Shown: positions 25,628-34,129 of the stretch, one piece after another
Position numbering within the stretch: position 1 is the first letter of the stretch
Layout of the letters: every line of letters begins with the position of its first letter
From: Bacillota bacterium
GTDB taxonomy: Bacteria; Bacillota; Clostridia; Lachnospirales; Lachnospiraceae
Direction: 5' to 3'
Length of the DNA stretch: 64,000 bases
NCBI GenBank assembly: GCA_023457255.1
Contig: JAEWMB010000036.1
Location: forward strand, 1 to 64,000
Made by a program: the position numbers and the translations under genes
The notes under the pieces: model-generated
What the model was told of the DNA's origin: nothing
Database searches by the model: none
What the model saw: only the letters and a program-made list of their open reading frames with translations

Positions 25628-26320
25628 ATGGCTACGGAGGAAAAAGCATTGATCTATATTGTGGAGGATGATAGAAATATTCGGGAAATTGAAGGATATG
25701 CATTAAAAAATAGTGGATTTGAGGTGGAAGTTTTTGAAACCGGGGAAGAGTTATATATCGCTTTGGACAAGGAGATTCCAGAATTAATTTTACTAGATGT
25801 TATGCTGCCGAAAGAAGATGGGCTTAGTATTCTTTCTAATGTTAGAAGAGATGCGAAAACAGCGAGTATTCCTATCATGATGGTTACAGCAAAAACTACA
25901 GAGATGGATAAGGTTAAGGGATTAGATCTTGGTGCCGATGATTATATTACAAAACCATTTGGTATTATGGAATTAGTCTCAAGGGTCAAAGCACTGTTAC
26001 GCCGTGCCGGAGGGAATGGTCAAAATACCGGTTCTCTAAGCTACCATAATGTATCTTTGCATGTTGAAAAACATAGCGTGACTGTGGAGGGAGAGAATTG
26101 TGAACTTACGTATAAGGAATTTGAACTCCTTCGCTATTTATTAGAGAACCAGGGAATTGTGCTATCCAGAGACCGTATAATGGAACGTGTGTGGGGATTT
26201 GATTACGAGGGAGAGAGCAGAACCGTAGATATGCACATAAAAACGTTACGTCAGAAGTTAGGGGCCGGCGGTGATATCATAAAAACCGTTCGTAACGTCG
26301 GGTATAAGATTGGGGACTAG
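25628..26320 (+). CDS. phoP: PhoB/PhoP-type response regulator
   Basis: A 230-aa OmpR-family regulator. The receiver (residues ~8-122) has E13-D14-D15, phospho-acceptor D57 (LILLDVMLPKEDG), T/K switch residues (VTAKT, ITKPFG). The winged-helix DNA-binding domain follows (~135-229) with LTYKEFELLRYLLEN and SRTVDMHIKTLRQKLG. Direct-repeat binding at 11-bp phasing is usual for this family, and matching boxes precede pstS and the Na/Pi transporter gene. The kinase gene follows after 18 nt. Assignment to PhoP rests on this context; a close paralogue is possible. Confidence 0.85.
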   Translation: MATEEKALIYIVEDDRNIREIEGYALKNSGFEVEVFETGEELYIALDKEIPELILLDVMLPKEDGLSILSNVRRDAKTASIPIMMVTAKTTEMDKVKGLDLGADDYITKPFGIMELVSRVKALLRRAGGNGQNTGSLSYHNVSLHVEKHSVTVEGENCELTYKEFELLRYLLENQGIVLSRDRIMERVWGFDYEGESRTVDMHIKTLRQKLGAGGDIIKTVRNVGYKIGD

Positions 26321-26338
26321 CAAATAGGAGGAAGTCCT

Positions 26339-27715
26339 ATGAGTATGAAAAAAAGGATAACGGTACAGTTATGTGTAGTAGGCGGTATTGCCATTGTAGT
26401 TACCACAATGCTTGCAATGTTCGTCTACTATATGATGTTTCAAAGACAAATCTTTAGTGATTTGCAGACAAACCTTGGGGTTATGGAGGCTTTGTTTGGG
26501 GATGGAAAAGATGAAAACAGCTTCCGGATTCCGTCGGAGGACGTGCTTCGTGTGACACTGATTAATCGGGAGGGAGAGGTCTTATATGATAGTGATGCCA
26601 ACTCTATCCGCATGGAGAATCACAAAGAGCGGCCGGAGATTGTAGAAGCGTTTAAGGAAGGTATCGGAACGGATATTCGAGTTTCGAATACGGTTGGACA
26701 GAATACCTATTATTATGCGAAATTAATAAAGGATAGCTATGTTTTGCGTGTTGCCAAAGAAGCGAATGGAATGCTTGCCTTATTTTATGAAGCCTTACCC
26801 ATCATTATTGTCGGTGCGGCAGTACTTTTATTTATTTGTTCGATACTTTCAAAGTACCTTACAAAGCGTATTGTTCGTCCTATAGAGAACATGGCAAAGG
26901 AGTTGTCACATATTGCCGAGTTTGAGGAAAAGGTTCCTTATGAAGAACTGATACCATTTGCTGTGATGATTAAAGACCAGCATAGCAATATTCATAAACA
27001 ATTAAAGGATTTGGAACATAGCGAGAAGATACGTCAGGAATTTACCGCAAATGTGTCTCATGAATTAAAAACTCCTCTGACTGCTATCACGGGTTATTCT
27101 GAGCTGATAGAGGAAGGAATAGCTTCTCCCGGGGATACGATGCGATTTGCAAAAGAAATCAGAAAGAATGCTACCAGATTACTTCATCTGATCAATGATA
27201 TTATTGAGCTATCGGAACTTGATATTTCAGAGGAAGAGGTAAGAAAGGAAAGACTGGATTTATACGAGATAGTAAAAAGCTGTGTGGATACTCTTAAGAT
27301 AACTGCGAAAAATCACGAGGTAGAATTAAAGCTGATAGGAAATCCGGTATATCTTTACGCCAATAAAAATATGATGGAAGAACTGATTACAAATCTCTGC
27401 GATAATGCCATTCGATATAATAAAAAGGGTGGTACGGTAAAGGTTGTTCTTTATCCCAAGGAAGAAAAAGTAGTTCTTACCGTTGCGGATACTGGGATTG
27501 GAATTCCAAAAGAACATTTTGCCCGTGTATTTGAACGGTTTTACCGGGTCGATAAAAGCCGTTCCAAACAAACCGGAGGAACCGGCCTTGGACTTGCAAT
27601 TGTAAAACATATTGTTGCAAAGCATGATGCAAAGATTTTTTTAAAAAGTGAAGTAATGGTAGGAACAACGGTAACCATTGAATTCTCCTCCAATGAGAAT
27701 CAAGAGAAAAAGTAA
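26339..27715 (+). CDS. phoR: PhoR-like sensor histidine kinase 2
   Basis: A 458-aa membrane kinase. TM1 is at ~12-33, an extracytoplasmic sensor of ~115 residues follows, and TM2 is at ~152-172. HisKA carries H241 (TANVSHELKTPLTA), and the ATPase part carries NLCDNAIRYN, DTGIGIP and GTGLGLAIVKHIV. It closely parallels the kinase at 23361 in layout and length. It is the direct partner of the preceding response regulator. The stop codon lies inside the left arm of the terminator hairpin. Confidence 0.9.
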   Translation: MSMKKRITVQLCVVGGIAIVVTTMLAMFVYYMMFQRQIFSDLQTNLGVMEALFGDGKDENSFRIPSEDVLRVTLINREGEVLYDSDANSIRMENHKERPEIVEAFKEGIGTDIRVSNTVGQNTYYYAKLIKDSYVLRVAKEANGMLALFYEALPIIIVGAAVLLFICSILSKYLTKRIVRPIENMAKELSHIAEFEEKVPYEELIPFAVMIKDQHSNIHKQLKDLEHSEKIRQEFTANVSHELKTPLTAITGYSELIEEGIASPGDTMRFAKEIRKNATRLLHLINDIIELSELDISEEEVRKERLDLYEIVKSCVDTLKITAKNHEVELKLIGNPVYLYANKNMMEELITNLCDNAIRYNKKGGTVKVVLYPKEEKVVLTVADTGIGIPKEHFARVFERFYRVDKSRSKQTGGTGLGLAIVKHIVAKHDAKIFLKSEVMVGTTVTIEFSSNENQEKK

Positions 27716-27746
27716 GGTGCTAAGAACAAGGGCACCTTACTTTTTC
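27712..27746 (+). terminator. Terminator of the phoP-phoR operon
   Basis: GTAAGGTGC (27712-27720) pairs with GCACCTTAC (27732-27740), followed by TTTTT. The stop codon TAA is within the stem. Confidence 0.9.
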
Positions 27747-27811
27747 TGTTATAACCGATGATAGATGTAATACGTTAATTATATAAGCTTTATGATAAAG
27801 AAGAGAGGTCT

Positions 27812-29587
27812 TTACTCAGCAGTAACCTCCGGTAAAGCATATTTCTTTTTATTTGCTTCAAATTGTTCGGTAAAAGAGTGTTCTCCTGTATATTTGATGT
27901 CGTGGAGATACCCATGAGTATCAAAGTTGCTTTCACTTAACTGTAATATACTAACTGCAATATTGGAGCAATGGTCGGACACACGCTCATAGTTTGCTAA
28001 GATATCCGTATAAACAAAACCGAGTTCTGTTGTACACTTTCCTTTCTGCAATCGTTTAATATGGCGATCTTTTAGCTCTTTTCTTAAGAGGTCAATGACT
28101 TCTTCTAATGGCTCAATTTTTTTAGCCAGATCTAAATCATCAGTAACAAACGCTTTTATTGTCATGTTTAAGATATCGGTCACAGCATTTGTCATCACAT
28201 TCAGGCCATTTTGTGCATCCTTAGAAAATATGATTGATTTTTGATTGATTTCCTTGGCAAGCTCTAATATGTTTACTGCATGGTCGCTGATACGTTCAAA
28301 ATCACCGATACAGTGAAGATACATAGAAACAGTATTGCTATCGCTGATTGACAAATCTTTGCTGCCCAATTTAACAAGGTAAGTTCCAAGCATGTCCTCG
28401 TAGCTATCAACTTTATCTTCATTGACCATAATAGAAGCACTGATTTTCTCATCAAATCCTGACAGGAGATGAATAGAAGATAAGATGGTATCCTTTGCTA
28501 GTTCAGCCATTTGTTTGGTGGCTTCGCTGCACTGATCTACCGCATAGCCGGGAGATGCTAAGAAACGCTCATCTATTCCAAGGATTCTATCCTCAGAAGC
28601 CTTGCTATCCTCCCCATCTTTCAGTGTAAGGCAAGCCAGCTTTTCAAGGCCTTTCGTAAATGGAAGTAATAATGCAGTAGAGAATAAGTTAAAAGTTGTG
28701 TGTACCCCAGCGATAGACATGGCATCTACCGAGTTATTAATAAAAGAAAATCCAATGGTATAATGTATGGTATAAAACAGAAGTAAAAATACTGTCGTAC
28801 CGATTAAGTTAAAGTAAAGGTGAACTAAGGCGGCACGCTTGGCATTTTTGTTAGCGCCAATACTAGAGATCAATGCGGTTACACAGGTTCCGATATTTTG
28901 TCCCATAATAATTGGAATGGCGGAAGCAAAGGTAATACCGCCGGTCATGGAAAGTGCTTGCAGGATACCTACGGAAGCAGAGGAACTTTGAATGATTGCA
29001 GTTAAGATTGCACCCGTTAATACACCAAGAACAGGGTTGGAAAACATCGTTAATATATTTCTGAATTCTGGGATGTCAGCCAATGGCTTAACTGCTCCGC
29101 TCATAACATCCATACCGAACATAAGGATAGAAAATCCAATTAAGATACTTCCAATATCCTTTTTCTTATCTTTCTTTGCAGCCATTGTTAGAATAATACC
29201 AATGAATGCAAGGATAGGTGCAAAGGAAGAAGGCTTTAAAATTTTAACTAAAAAACTATTTCCTTCTAATCCTGTAAGACTTAATATCCAAGCAGTAGCG
29301 GTAGTACCAAGGTTAGCACCCATTATGATACCGATTGCTTGTCTTAATTTCATTATGCCAGAATTGACAAAGCCCACTACCATAACGGTGGTAGCAGAAG
29401 AGGATTGAATGACGGCGGTAACTAAGGCACCGAGTGCTACTGACTTAACCGGATTAGAGGTTAATTTTTCTAATAACTTTTCTAAGCGGCCACCGGCCAC
29501 TTTATCCAAACCTGCGCCCATAACATTCATACCAAATAGAAAAAATGCTAATCCGCCCAGTAGTGTAAATAACGAAAAAATATCCAT
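27812..29587 (-). CDS. Na+/phosphate cotransporter family protein with PhoU-like tail
   Basis: A 591-aa membrane protein of the Na/Pi cotransporter (NptA/YjbB-like) family. Two inverted Na_Pi_cotrans repeats are seen, each with a QSSSA motif (AVIQSSSATTVMV and AIIQSSSASVGIL), within 8-10 hydrophobic helices (~1-310). The C-terminal ~200 residues form PhoU-like helical repeats (IGDFERISDHAVNI, LANYERVSDHCSNI). It should import inorganic phosphate or act in its regulation. Start at 29587 (MDIFSLF) was chosen for AAGGAG 7 nt upstream; an in-frame start at 29608 has no such site. It is convergent with phoR and preceded by a Pho-box array, so it is probably phosphate-regulated. Confidence 0.92.
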   Translation of the reverse strand: MDIFSLFTLLGGLAFFLFGMNVMGAGLDKVAGGRLEKLLEKLTSNPVKSVALGALVTAVIQSSSATTVMVVGFVNSGIMKLRQAIGIIMGANLGTTATAWILSLTGLEGNSFLVKILKPSSFAPILAFIGIILTMAAKKDKKKDIGSILIGFSILMFGMDVMSGAVKPLADIPEFRNILTMFSNPVLGVLTGAILTAIIQSSSASVGILQALSMTGGITFASAIPIIMGQNIGTCVTALISSIGANKNAKRAALVHLYFNLIGTTVFLLLFYTIHYTIGFSFINNSVDAMSIAGVHTTFNLFSTALLLPFTKGLEKLACLTLKDGEDSKASEDRILGIDERFLASPGYAVDQCSEATKQMAELAKDTILSSIHLLSGFDEKISASIMVNEDKVDSYEDMLGTYLVKLGSKDLSISDSNTVSMYLHCIGDFERISDHAVNILELAKEINQKSIIFSKDAQNGLNVMTNAVTDILNMTIKAFVTDDLDLAKKIEPLEEVIDLLRKELKDRHIKRLQKGKCTTELGFVYTDILANYERVSDHCSNIAVSILQLSESNFDTHGYLHDIKYTGEHSFTEQFEANKKKYALPEVTAE

Positions 29588-29658
29588 AGGGATTCTCCTT
29601 TTTATCAAATTATCATTTGTCTTCTGAAATCAATTGCCTTTTTAGGATAGAAGATAAA

Positions 29659-29697
29659 TGTAAAATGAAATAGGTGTATTTGTAAAATCTGTGTAAA
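29659..29697 (-). promoter_or_regulatory. PhoP-box array upstream of the Na/Pi cotransporter gene
   Basis: Read on the minus strand, TTTACA occurs at 29697-29692, 29686-29681 and 29664-29659, i.e. at offsets of 11 and 22 bp. The missing middle position reads ACCTAT. The spacing and hexamer match the array at pstS. Confidence 0.75.
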
Positions 29698-29717
29698 ATT
29701 TAATTTTTTATTTCAAG

Positions 29718-29756
29718 TTTAAAACACAAGATATTTCCGGTTCAAAACACAAGATA
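29718..29756. repeat. 16-bp direct repeat upstream of the Na/Pi cotransporter gene
   Basis: TTTAAAACACAAGATA (29718-29733) recurs as TTCAAAACACAAGATA (29741-29756), one mismatch, 23-bp period. It lies between the Pho boxes and the end of the DUF1846 gene. It could be a binding site for a second regulator. Confidence 0.55.
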
Positions 29757-29833
29757 GCATTAGTTTTTCACGTTATTCCAAAAATATCACATGTAATGTA
29801 AAAATTAAAGAATCATGAGATTTAAGTCATTTT

Positions 29834-31312
29834 TTAATGAAACAGCTTCTTATTCTCATAGGTCGGTTCCGAGGTGAGGCGTACTCCCAATTTATTAAAT
29901 ACTTTTCGGTCAACCTCAGATAAAATAACGCTGGTATGAACTTCACAGCCTTTTAACTGAGGAAGCCGTTCCATTGCCTTTCTGGCGTTCTCATCTTCTT
30001 TTGCACTGATTGAAAGAGCGATCAGTACCTCATCGGTATGAAGTCTTGGATTTGAACTTCCAAGATACTGGGTTTTTAACTGTTGGATTGGTCCGATTGC
30101 AAGCGGTGAAATAACATGAATTTCATGTGGAATCCCGGCAAGAGCTTTTAATGCATTTAATAACACAGCAGCGGAAGCACCCAATAATTCGGTTGTTTTA
30201 CCGGTTATTATGTTCCCGCCGGCTAGCTGCATTGCAACTGCCGGAGAGTTACGAAGCCGGGCTAAATCATTTGCAGCCTTAATGACAGGCCGATCCTCTG
30301 CAGATACACCAACCTGATTTAAAAGAAGCTCTAGCTTGTATACTCCATCATTATCATTTACACCCGTGATAACATTGCAGAGTGTCTGATAATATCTTCT
30401 AAGAATCTCTTGTTTGGAAGCATCTCTGCAGGCCTGATCGTCAATGATACAGTTACCTGCCATGTTAACTCCCATGTCGGTAGGAGATTTGTACGGACAA
30501 TGCTCGTCTATCTTTAAAAAGATTGCCTTTAATACCGGGAAGATCTCTACATCACGGTTATAGTTCACTGTAGTTACACCGTAAGCTTCCAAATGGAAGG
30601 GATCAATCATATTAACATCATTAAGATCAGCAGTAGCTGCTTCATAGGCTACATTTACCGGGTGCTTTAAAGAAAGATTCCAGATTGGGAAGGTCTCGAA
30701 TTTGGCGTAACCGGCTCTTACGCCACGCTTGTGTTCATGATAGAGCTGAGAAAGACAGGTAGCCATCTTACCGCTGCCGGGACCGGGAGCAGTAATTACG
30801 ACCAGAGGCCTGGTGGTTTGAATAAAGTCATTTTTTCCATAACCTTCTTCACTTAAAATCAATGAAATATTGTTTGGATAACCGGGAATAATATAATGAA
30901 GGTATACTTTGATTCCTAAGGCTTCAAGTTTGGTTTTAAAAAGATTTGCACTGCTTTGGCCAGAATACTGAGTGATAGTGACACTGCCAACATATAATCC
31001 CTTGCTCTGGAAAGCGTCAATAAGTCGGAGTACATCCAAATCGTAAGTAATTCCTAAATCCCCGCGAACCTTACTCTTTTCTATGTCAATGGCACTAATT
31101 ACGATTACAATCTCTGCTTGGTCCTTTAATTCCAGAAGCATTTTTAGTTTACTGTCCGGTTCAAAACCAGGTAATACGCGGGATGCGTGGTAATCGTCAA
31201 ATAATTTGCCGCCAAACTCTAAATAAAGTTTGTTATCAAACTTACTGATCCTTTCCCGTATATGCTCCGATTGCATCTTTAAATACTTTTGATTGTCAAA
31301 TCCGACTTTCAT
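29834..31312 (-). CDS. DUF1846 domain-containing protein
   Basis: A 492-aa cytoplasmic protein that matches the conserved DUF1846 family in length and motifs (MKVGFDNQKYLKMQS, VVITAPGPGSGKMATCLSQLYHEH, TDMGVNMAGNCIIDD). The GPGSGK segment resembles a P-loop, so nucleotide binding is plausible. The function of the family is not established. It is divergent from the pyruvate formate-lyase gene, with ~430 bp between them. Confidence 0.88.
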   Translation of the reverse strand: MKVGFDNQKYLKMQSEHIRERISKFDNKLYLEFGGKLFDDYHASRVLPGFEPDSKLKMLLELKDQAEIVIVISAIDIEKSKVRGDLGITYDLDVLRLIDAFQSKGLYVGSVTITQYSGQSSANLFKTKLEALGIKVYLHYIIPGYPNNISLILSEEGYGKNDFIQTTRPLVVITAPGPGSGKMATCLSQLYHEHKRGVRAGYAKFETFPIWNLSLKHPVNVAYEAATADLNDVNMIDPFHLEAYGVTTVNYNRDVEIFPVLKAIFLKIDEHCPYKSPTDMGVNMAGNCIIDDQACRDASKQEILRRYYQTLCNVITGVNDNDGVYKLELLLNQVGVSAEDRPVIKAANDLARLRNSPAVAMQLAGGNIITGKTTELLGASAAVLLNALKALAGIPHEIHVISPLAIGPIQQLKTQYLGSSNPRLHTDEVLIALSISAKEDENARKAMERLPQLKGCEVHTSVILSEVDRKVFNKLGVRLTSEPTYENKKLFH

Positions 31313-31558
31313 GTGGTACCGTCCCTTCTTTCTTTATCCTGCTACATTTATTATTTTTACAAGCATTGACTGCCAATTAAGGTATTATTGCAAAATACAA
31401 CAATATGGGTCAATAGAACTCAAACACGACTATTATAGCACAGGAAAATTCAGTACTCAACCCAAATAAGATATCATTTTCATGTTTAAATATGCGTTTT
31501 TGGTATATTAGTATAAACTAACGGCATATTAGTATTCTATTTTCTATAATTTTCAATA

Positions 31559-31587
31559 TTGATAATCATTTCTATTTCCCTTATAAT
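31559..31587 (+). promoter_or_regulatory. Sigma-A-type promoter for pflB
   Basis: TTGATA (31559-31564), 17-bp spacer, TATAAT (31582-31587). Confidence 0.65.
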
Positions 31588-31615
31588 GAGTATGAAGAAC
31601 TTGGAATAGATTTGT

Positions 31616-31627
31616 ACAATATATTGT
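31616..31627. promoter_or_regulatory. Palindrome ACAATATATTGT, candidate operator in the pflB leader
   Basis: A perfect 12-bp palindrome ~25 nt past the predicted pflB transcription start. It does not match the Rex consensus. A regulator is not known. Confidence 0.35.
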
Positions 31628-31740
31628 CTATTTTTTAACAACTCATCAATATGTTGTGGTTTACTGGTCAAGCTCTCTGAAAATATTGCTTGTTCCCGAG
31701 TTCATTCCACACAGCTGCAAACAGCGTAAGGAGGATAACG

Positions 31741-33798
31741 ATGACTTCAGTTATAAAACAGGAATGGGAAGGTTTTAAACAAGGAAGATGGTGCACCGCT
31801 ATTAATGTTCGAGATTTTATCCAGAACAACTATACAATGTATGATGGTGACGAATCCTTTTTAGCAGAACCAACCGATGCAACAAAAAAGCTATGGGCTC
31901 AGGTTATGGAGCTTTCGAAGCAGGAAAGAGAAAAAGGCGGGATCCTTGATATGGATACCAAGGTAGTATCTACCATCGTTTCTCATGGTCCTGGTTATTT
32001 AGATAAAGATATTGAAACAATTGTAGGTTTTCAGACAGATAAGCCATTTAAGAGATCCCTTCATGTATTTGGCGGTATCCGTATGGCTCAGAGTTCCTGT
32101 CATGAAAATGGATATGAGGTAGATGATGAGGTAGTACGTATTTTTACGGATTACCGTAAGACGCACAATCAAGGCGTATTCGACGCATACACGGATGAAA
32201 TGAAACTTGCCAGAAAATCAGCAATTATTACTGGTTTGCCGGATGCCTATGGCAGGGGCAGAATTATTGGTGATTACCGTCGAGTAGCACTCTATGGTAC
32301 AGATTTACTTATAGAAGATAAAAAAGAACAACTTGCAACTTCCCTAAAGAGGATGACAAGTAAAAACATCCGTTTAAGAGAAGAACTAGCAGAACAAATT
32401 CGTGCATTAAAGGAATTAGCGAAACTGGGAGCGCTCTATGGTTATGATATAACTAAGCCTGCTGCAACTGCAAAAGAAGCAATACAATGGCTCTATTTTG
32501 GATATCTTGCAGCGGTTAAGGAACAAAACGGTGCTGCAATGAGTTTGGGCCGTACTTCTACTTTCCTTGATATCTACATTCAGAGGGATTTAGACAATGG
32601 GGTAATTACAGAAAAAGAAGCACAAGAATATATTGATCATTTTATTATGAAGCTTCGTCTTGTGAAGTTTGCCAGAACTCCGGAATACAATTCCTTATTC
32701 TCCGGTGATCCTACTTGGGTAACAGAAAGTATCGCCGGTATCGGAACCGATGGGCGTCACCTGGTAACAAGGACTTCCTTCCGTTACCTTCATACCTTGG
32801 ATAACCTTGGTACTGCACCGGAACCAAATATGACAGTTTTATGGTCTACCAGATTACCTAGGTTATTTAAAGAGTACTGCGCAAAGATGTCAATTAAATC
32901 ATCCTCCATCCAGTATGAAAATGATGATATCATGCGGTCGACGCATGGCGATGATTATGCAATTGCTTGCTGTGTATCCTCTATGAGAATTGGGAAAGAG
33001 ATGCAGTTCTTTGGAGCTCGTGCAAACCTTGCCAAGTGCCTTCTTTATGCGATCAATGGCGGTGTGGATGAAGTCCTTAAGATTCAGGTTGGTCCGAAAT
33101 ATCGTCCGGTCGAAGGGGAGTACCTGGATTATGATGATGTTTTAGTGAAGTACAAAGATATGATGGAGTGGCTTGCAGAACTATATGTGAATACCTTGAA
33201 TGTAATTCACTATATGCATGATAAATACAGTTATGAGAGAATCCAGATGGCACTTCATGACCGTGATGTAAAGCGTTACTTTGCAACCGGTATTGCCGGA
33301 CTTTCTGTTGTAGCAGACTCCTTAAGTGCAATTAAGTACGCTAAGGTAAAAGTAATTCGTGATCAGAATGGTATTGTAACTGATTACGAAATCGAAGGAG
33401 ATTATCCAAAGTACGGTAACAATGATGACCGTGTTGACGATATTGCAGTTCAGTTGGTTCATGACTTTATGAATATGATTCGTAAACACCACACTTATCG
33501 TGACGGATACCCTACCATGTCAATCTTAACAATTACTTCGAATGTAGTATATGGAAAGAAAACAGGTAACACTCCGGACGGACGTAAGAAGGGCGAACCT
33601 TTAGCACCGGGTGCTAACCCAATGCACCGCCGTGATACTCATGGTGCAGCTGCGTCCCTTGCATCTGTTGCAAAGCTTCCATTCCGTGATGCTCAGGATG
33701 GTATTTCCAATACATTCTCCATTGTACCAGGAGCATTAGGTAAAAATGATGTGTTATTTGCCGGAGACTTAGACTTAGATCTTATGGCAGATGACTAA
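31741..33798 (+). CDS. pflB: Pyruvate formate-lyase, catalytic core lacking its glycyl-radical domain
   Basis: A 685-aa protein that aligns by eye with E. coli PflB from the N-terminus through the active-site cysteines C410-C411 (YAIACCVSSM; Cys418-419 in E. coli) and on to NTPDGRKKGEPLAPGANPMH and FSIVPGALGKND. It then ends, without the last ~70 residues that carry the radical glycine. That domain is encoded separately at 34130. The enzyme makes acetyl-CoA and formate from pyruvate and CoA. ATG 31741 was chosen for its AAGGAGG site; an upstream start at 31690 lacks one. The break falls at the flexible linker before the glycyl-radical domain, and the next gene has its own ribosome site, so this looks like a real split gene. 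Confidence 0.93.
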   Translation: MTSVIKQEWEGFKQGRWCTAINVRDFIQNNYTMYDGDESFLAEPTDATKKLWAQVMELSKQEREKGGILDMDTKVVSTIVSHGPGYLDKDIETIVGFQTDKPFKRSLHVFGGIRMAQSSCHENGYEVDDEVVRIFTDYRKTHNQGVFDAYTDEMKLARKSAIITGLPDAYGRGRIIGDYRRVALYGTDLLIEDKKEQLATSLKRMTSKNIRLREELAEQIRALKELAKLGALYGYDITKPAATAKEAIQWLYFGYLAAVKEQNGAAMSLGRTSTFLDIYIQRDLDNGVITEKEAQEYIDHFIMKLRLVKFARTPEYNSLFSGDPTWVTESIAGIGTDGRHLVTRTSFRYLHTLDNLGTAPEPNMTVLWSTRLPRLFKEYCAKMSIKSSSIQYENDDIMRSTHGDDYAIACCVSSMRIGKEMQFFGARANLAKCLLYAINGGVDEVLKIQVGPKYRPVEGEYLDYDDVLVKYKDMMEWLAELYVNTLNVIHYMHDKYSYERIQMALHDRDVKRYFATGIAGLSVVADSLSAIKYAKVKVIRDQNGIVTDYEIEGDYPKYGNNDDRVDDIAVQLVHDFMNMIRKHHTYRDGYPTMSILTITSNVVYGKKTGNTPDGRKKGEPLAPGANPMHRRDTHGAAASLASVAKLPFRDAQDGISNTFSIVPGALGKNDVLFAGDLDLDLMADD

Positions 33799-33815
33799 GA
33801 AAGGAAGGGGCCGAT

Positions 33816-34022
33816 ATGACGGAACAAGAAAGAATTAAGGAACTGGTAGCGATGCTTGACCAATTTGTAGAAGGCGGTGGCGGGCATATGAACATTACGG
33901 TAGAAGATTCTGAATTTGTGGCGGCGGATCGGATTGACCAAACGTCTATCAGTGCAGATTGTCAGGGTGGTAACGTCGCATGCCGGGTTCCAACCTTGCA
34001 TAAAGGCCTTGATGACCTGTAA
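33816..34022 (+). CDS. Small protein resembling a degenerate glycyl-radical domain
   Basis: A 68-aa protein, 17 nt after pflB, with a good GGAAGGGG ribosome site. Residues ~8-29 (LVAMLDQFVEGGGGHMNITV) parallel the start of the separate glycyl-radical protein (LVSLLDGYVEKGGHHLNVNV). The later part departs from the family: it lacks the RVSGYAV radical loop and instead has ADCQGGNVACRVPTLHKG with two cysteines. It may be a paralogue that lost the radical site, or an adaptor. Function unknown. Confidence 0.6.
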   Translation: MTEQERIKELVAMLDQFVEGGGGHMNITVEDSEFVAADRIDQTSISADCQGGNVACRVPTLHKGLDDL

Positions 34023-34068
34023 AAATTAAGTCCATTAGGATTTACCATAGATTTTCTTTAAAATTTCA

Positions 34069-34115
34069 ATACTGTTATACAGTACACCGTATAACAGTAT
34101 GCCGTATAAAACGGC
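34069..34115 (+). promoter_or_regulatory. Two tandem hairpins just upstream of the glycyl-radical subunit
   Basis: ATACTGTTATAC (34069-34080) pairs perfectly with GTATAACAGTAT (34089-34100), loop 8 nt. GCCGT (34101-34105) pairs with ACGGC (34111-34115), loop ATAAA. The ribosome site AGAAGGAGG begins 1 nt later. No U-run follows the first hairpin, so this is not a normal terminator. It may be a processing or stability element that sets subunit ratio. Confidence 0.65.
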
Positions 34116-34129
34116 AGAAGGAGGTAACG

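Larger units (their letters stand above)
31313..31740. promoter_or_regulatory. Divergent intergenic region DUF1846 / pflB
   Basis: 428 bp without a gene. It holds the pflB promoter (31559-31587), a 12-bp palindrome (31616-31627) and AT-rich DNA. The leader from the predicted start (~31594) to the ATG is ~147 nt. No promoter for the minus gene was assigned with confidence. Confidence 0.6.

Noticed and set aside
28992..29627. Plus-strand frames over the Na/Pi cotransporter gene
   Set aside because: Antisense of a clear membrane-protein gene; hydrophobic pattern is reflected from the true strand.
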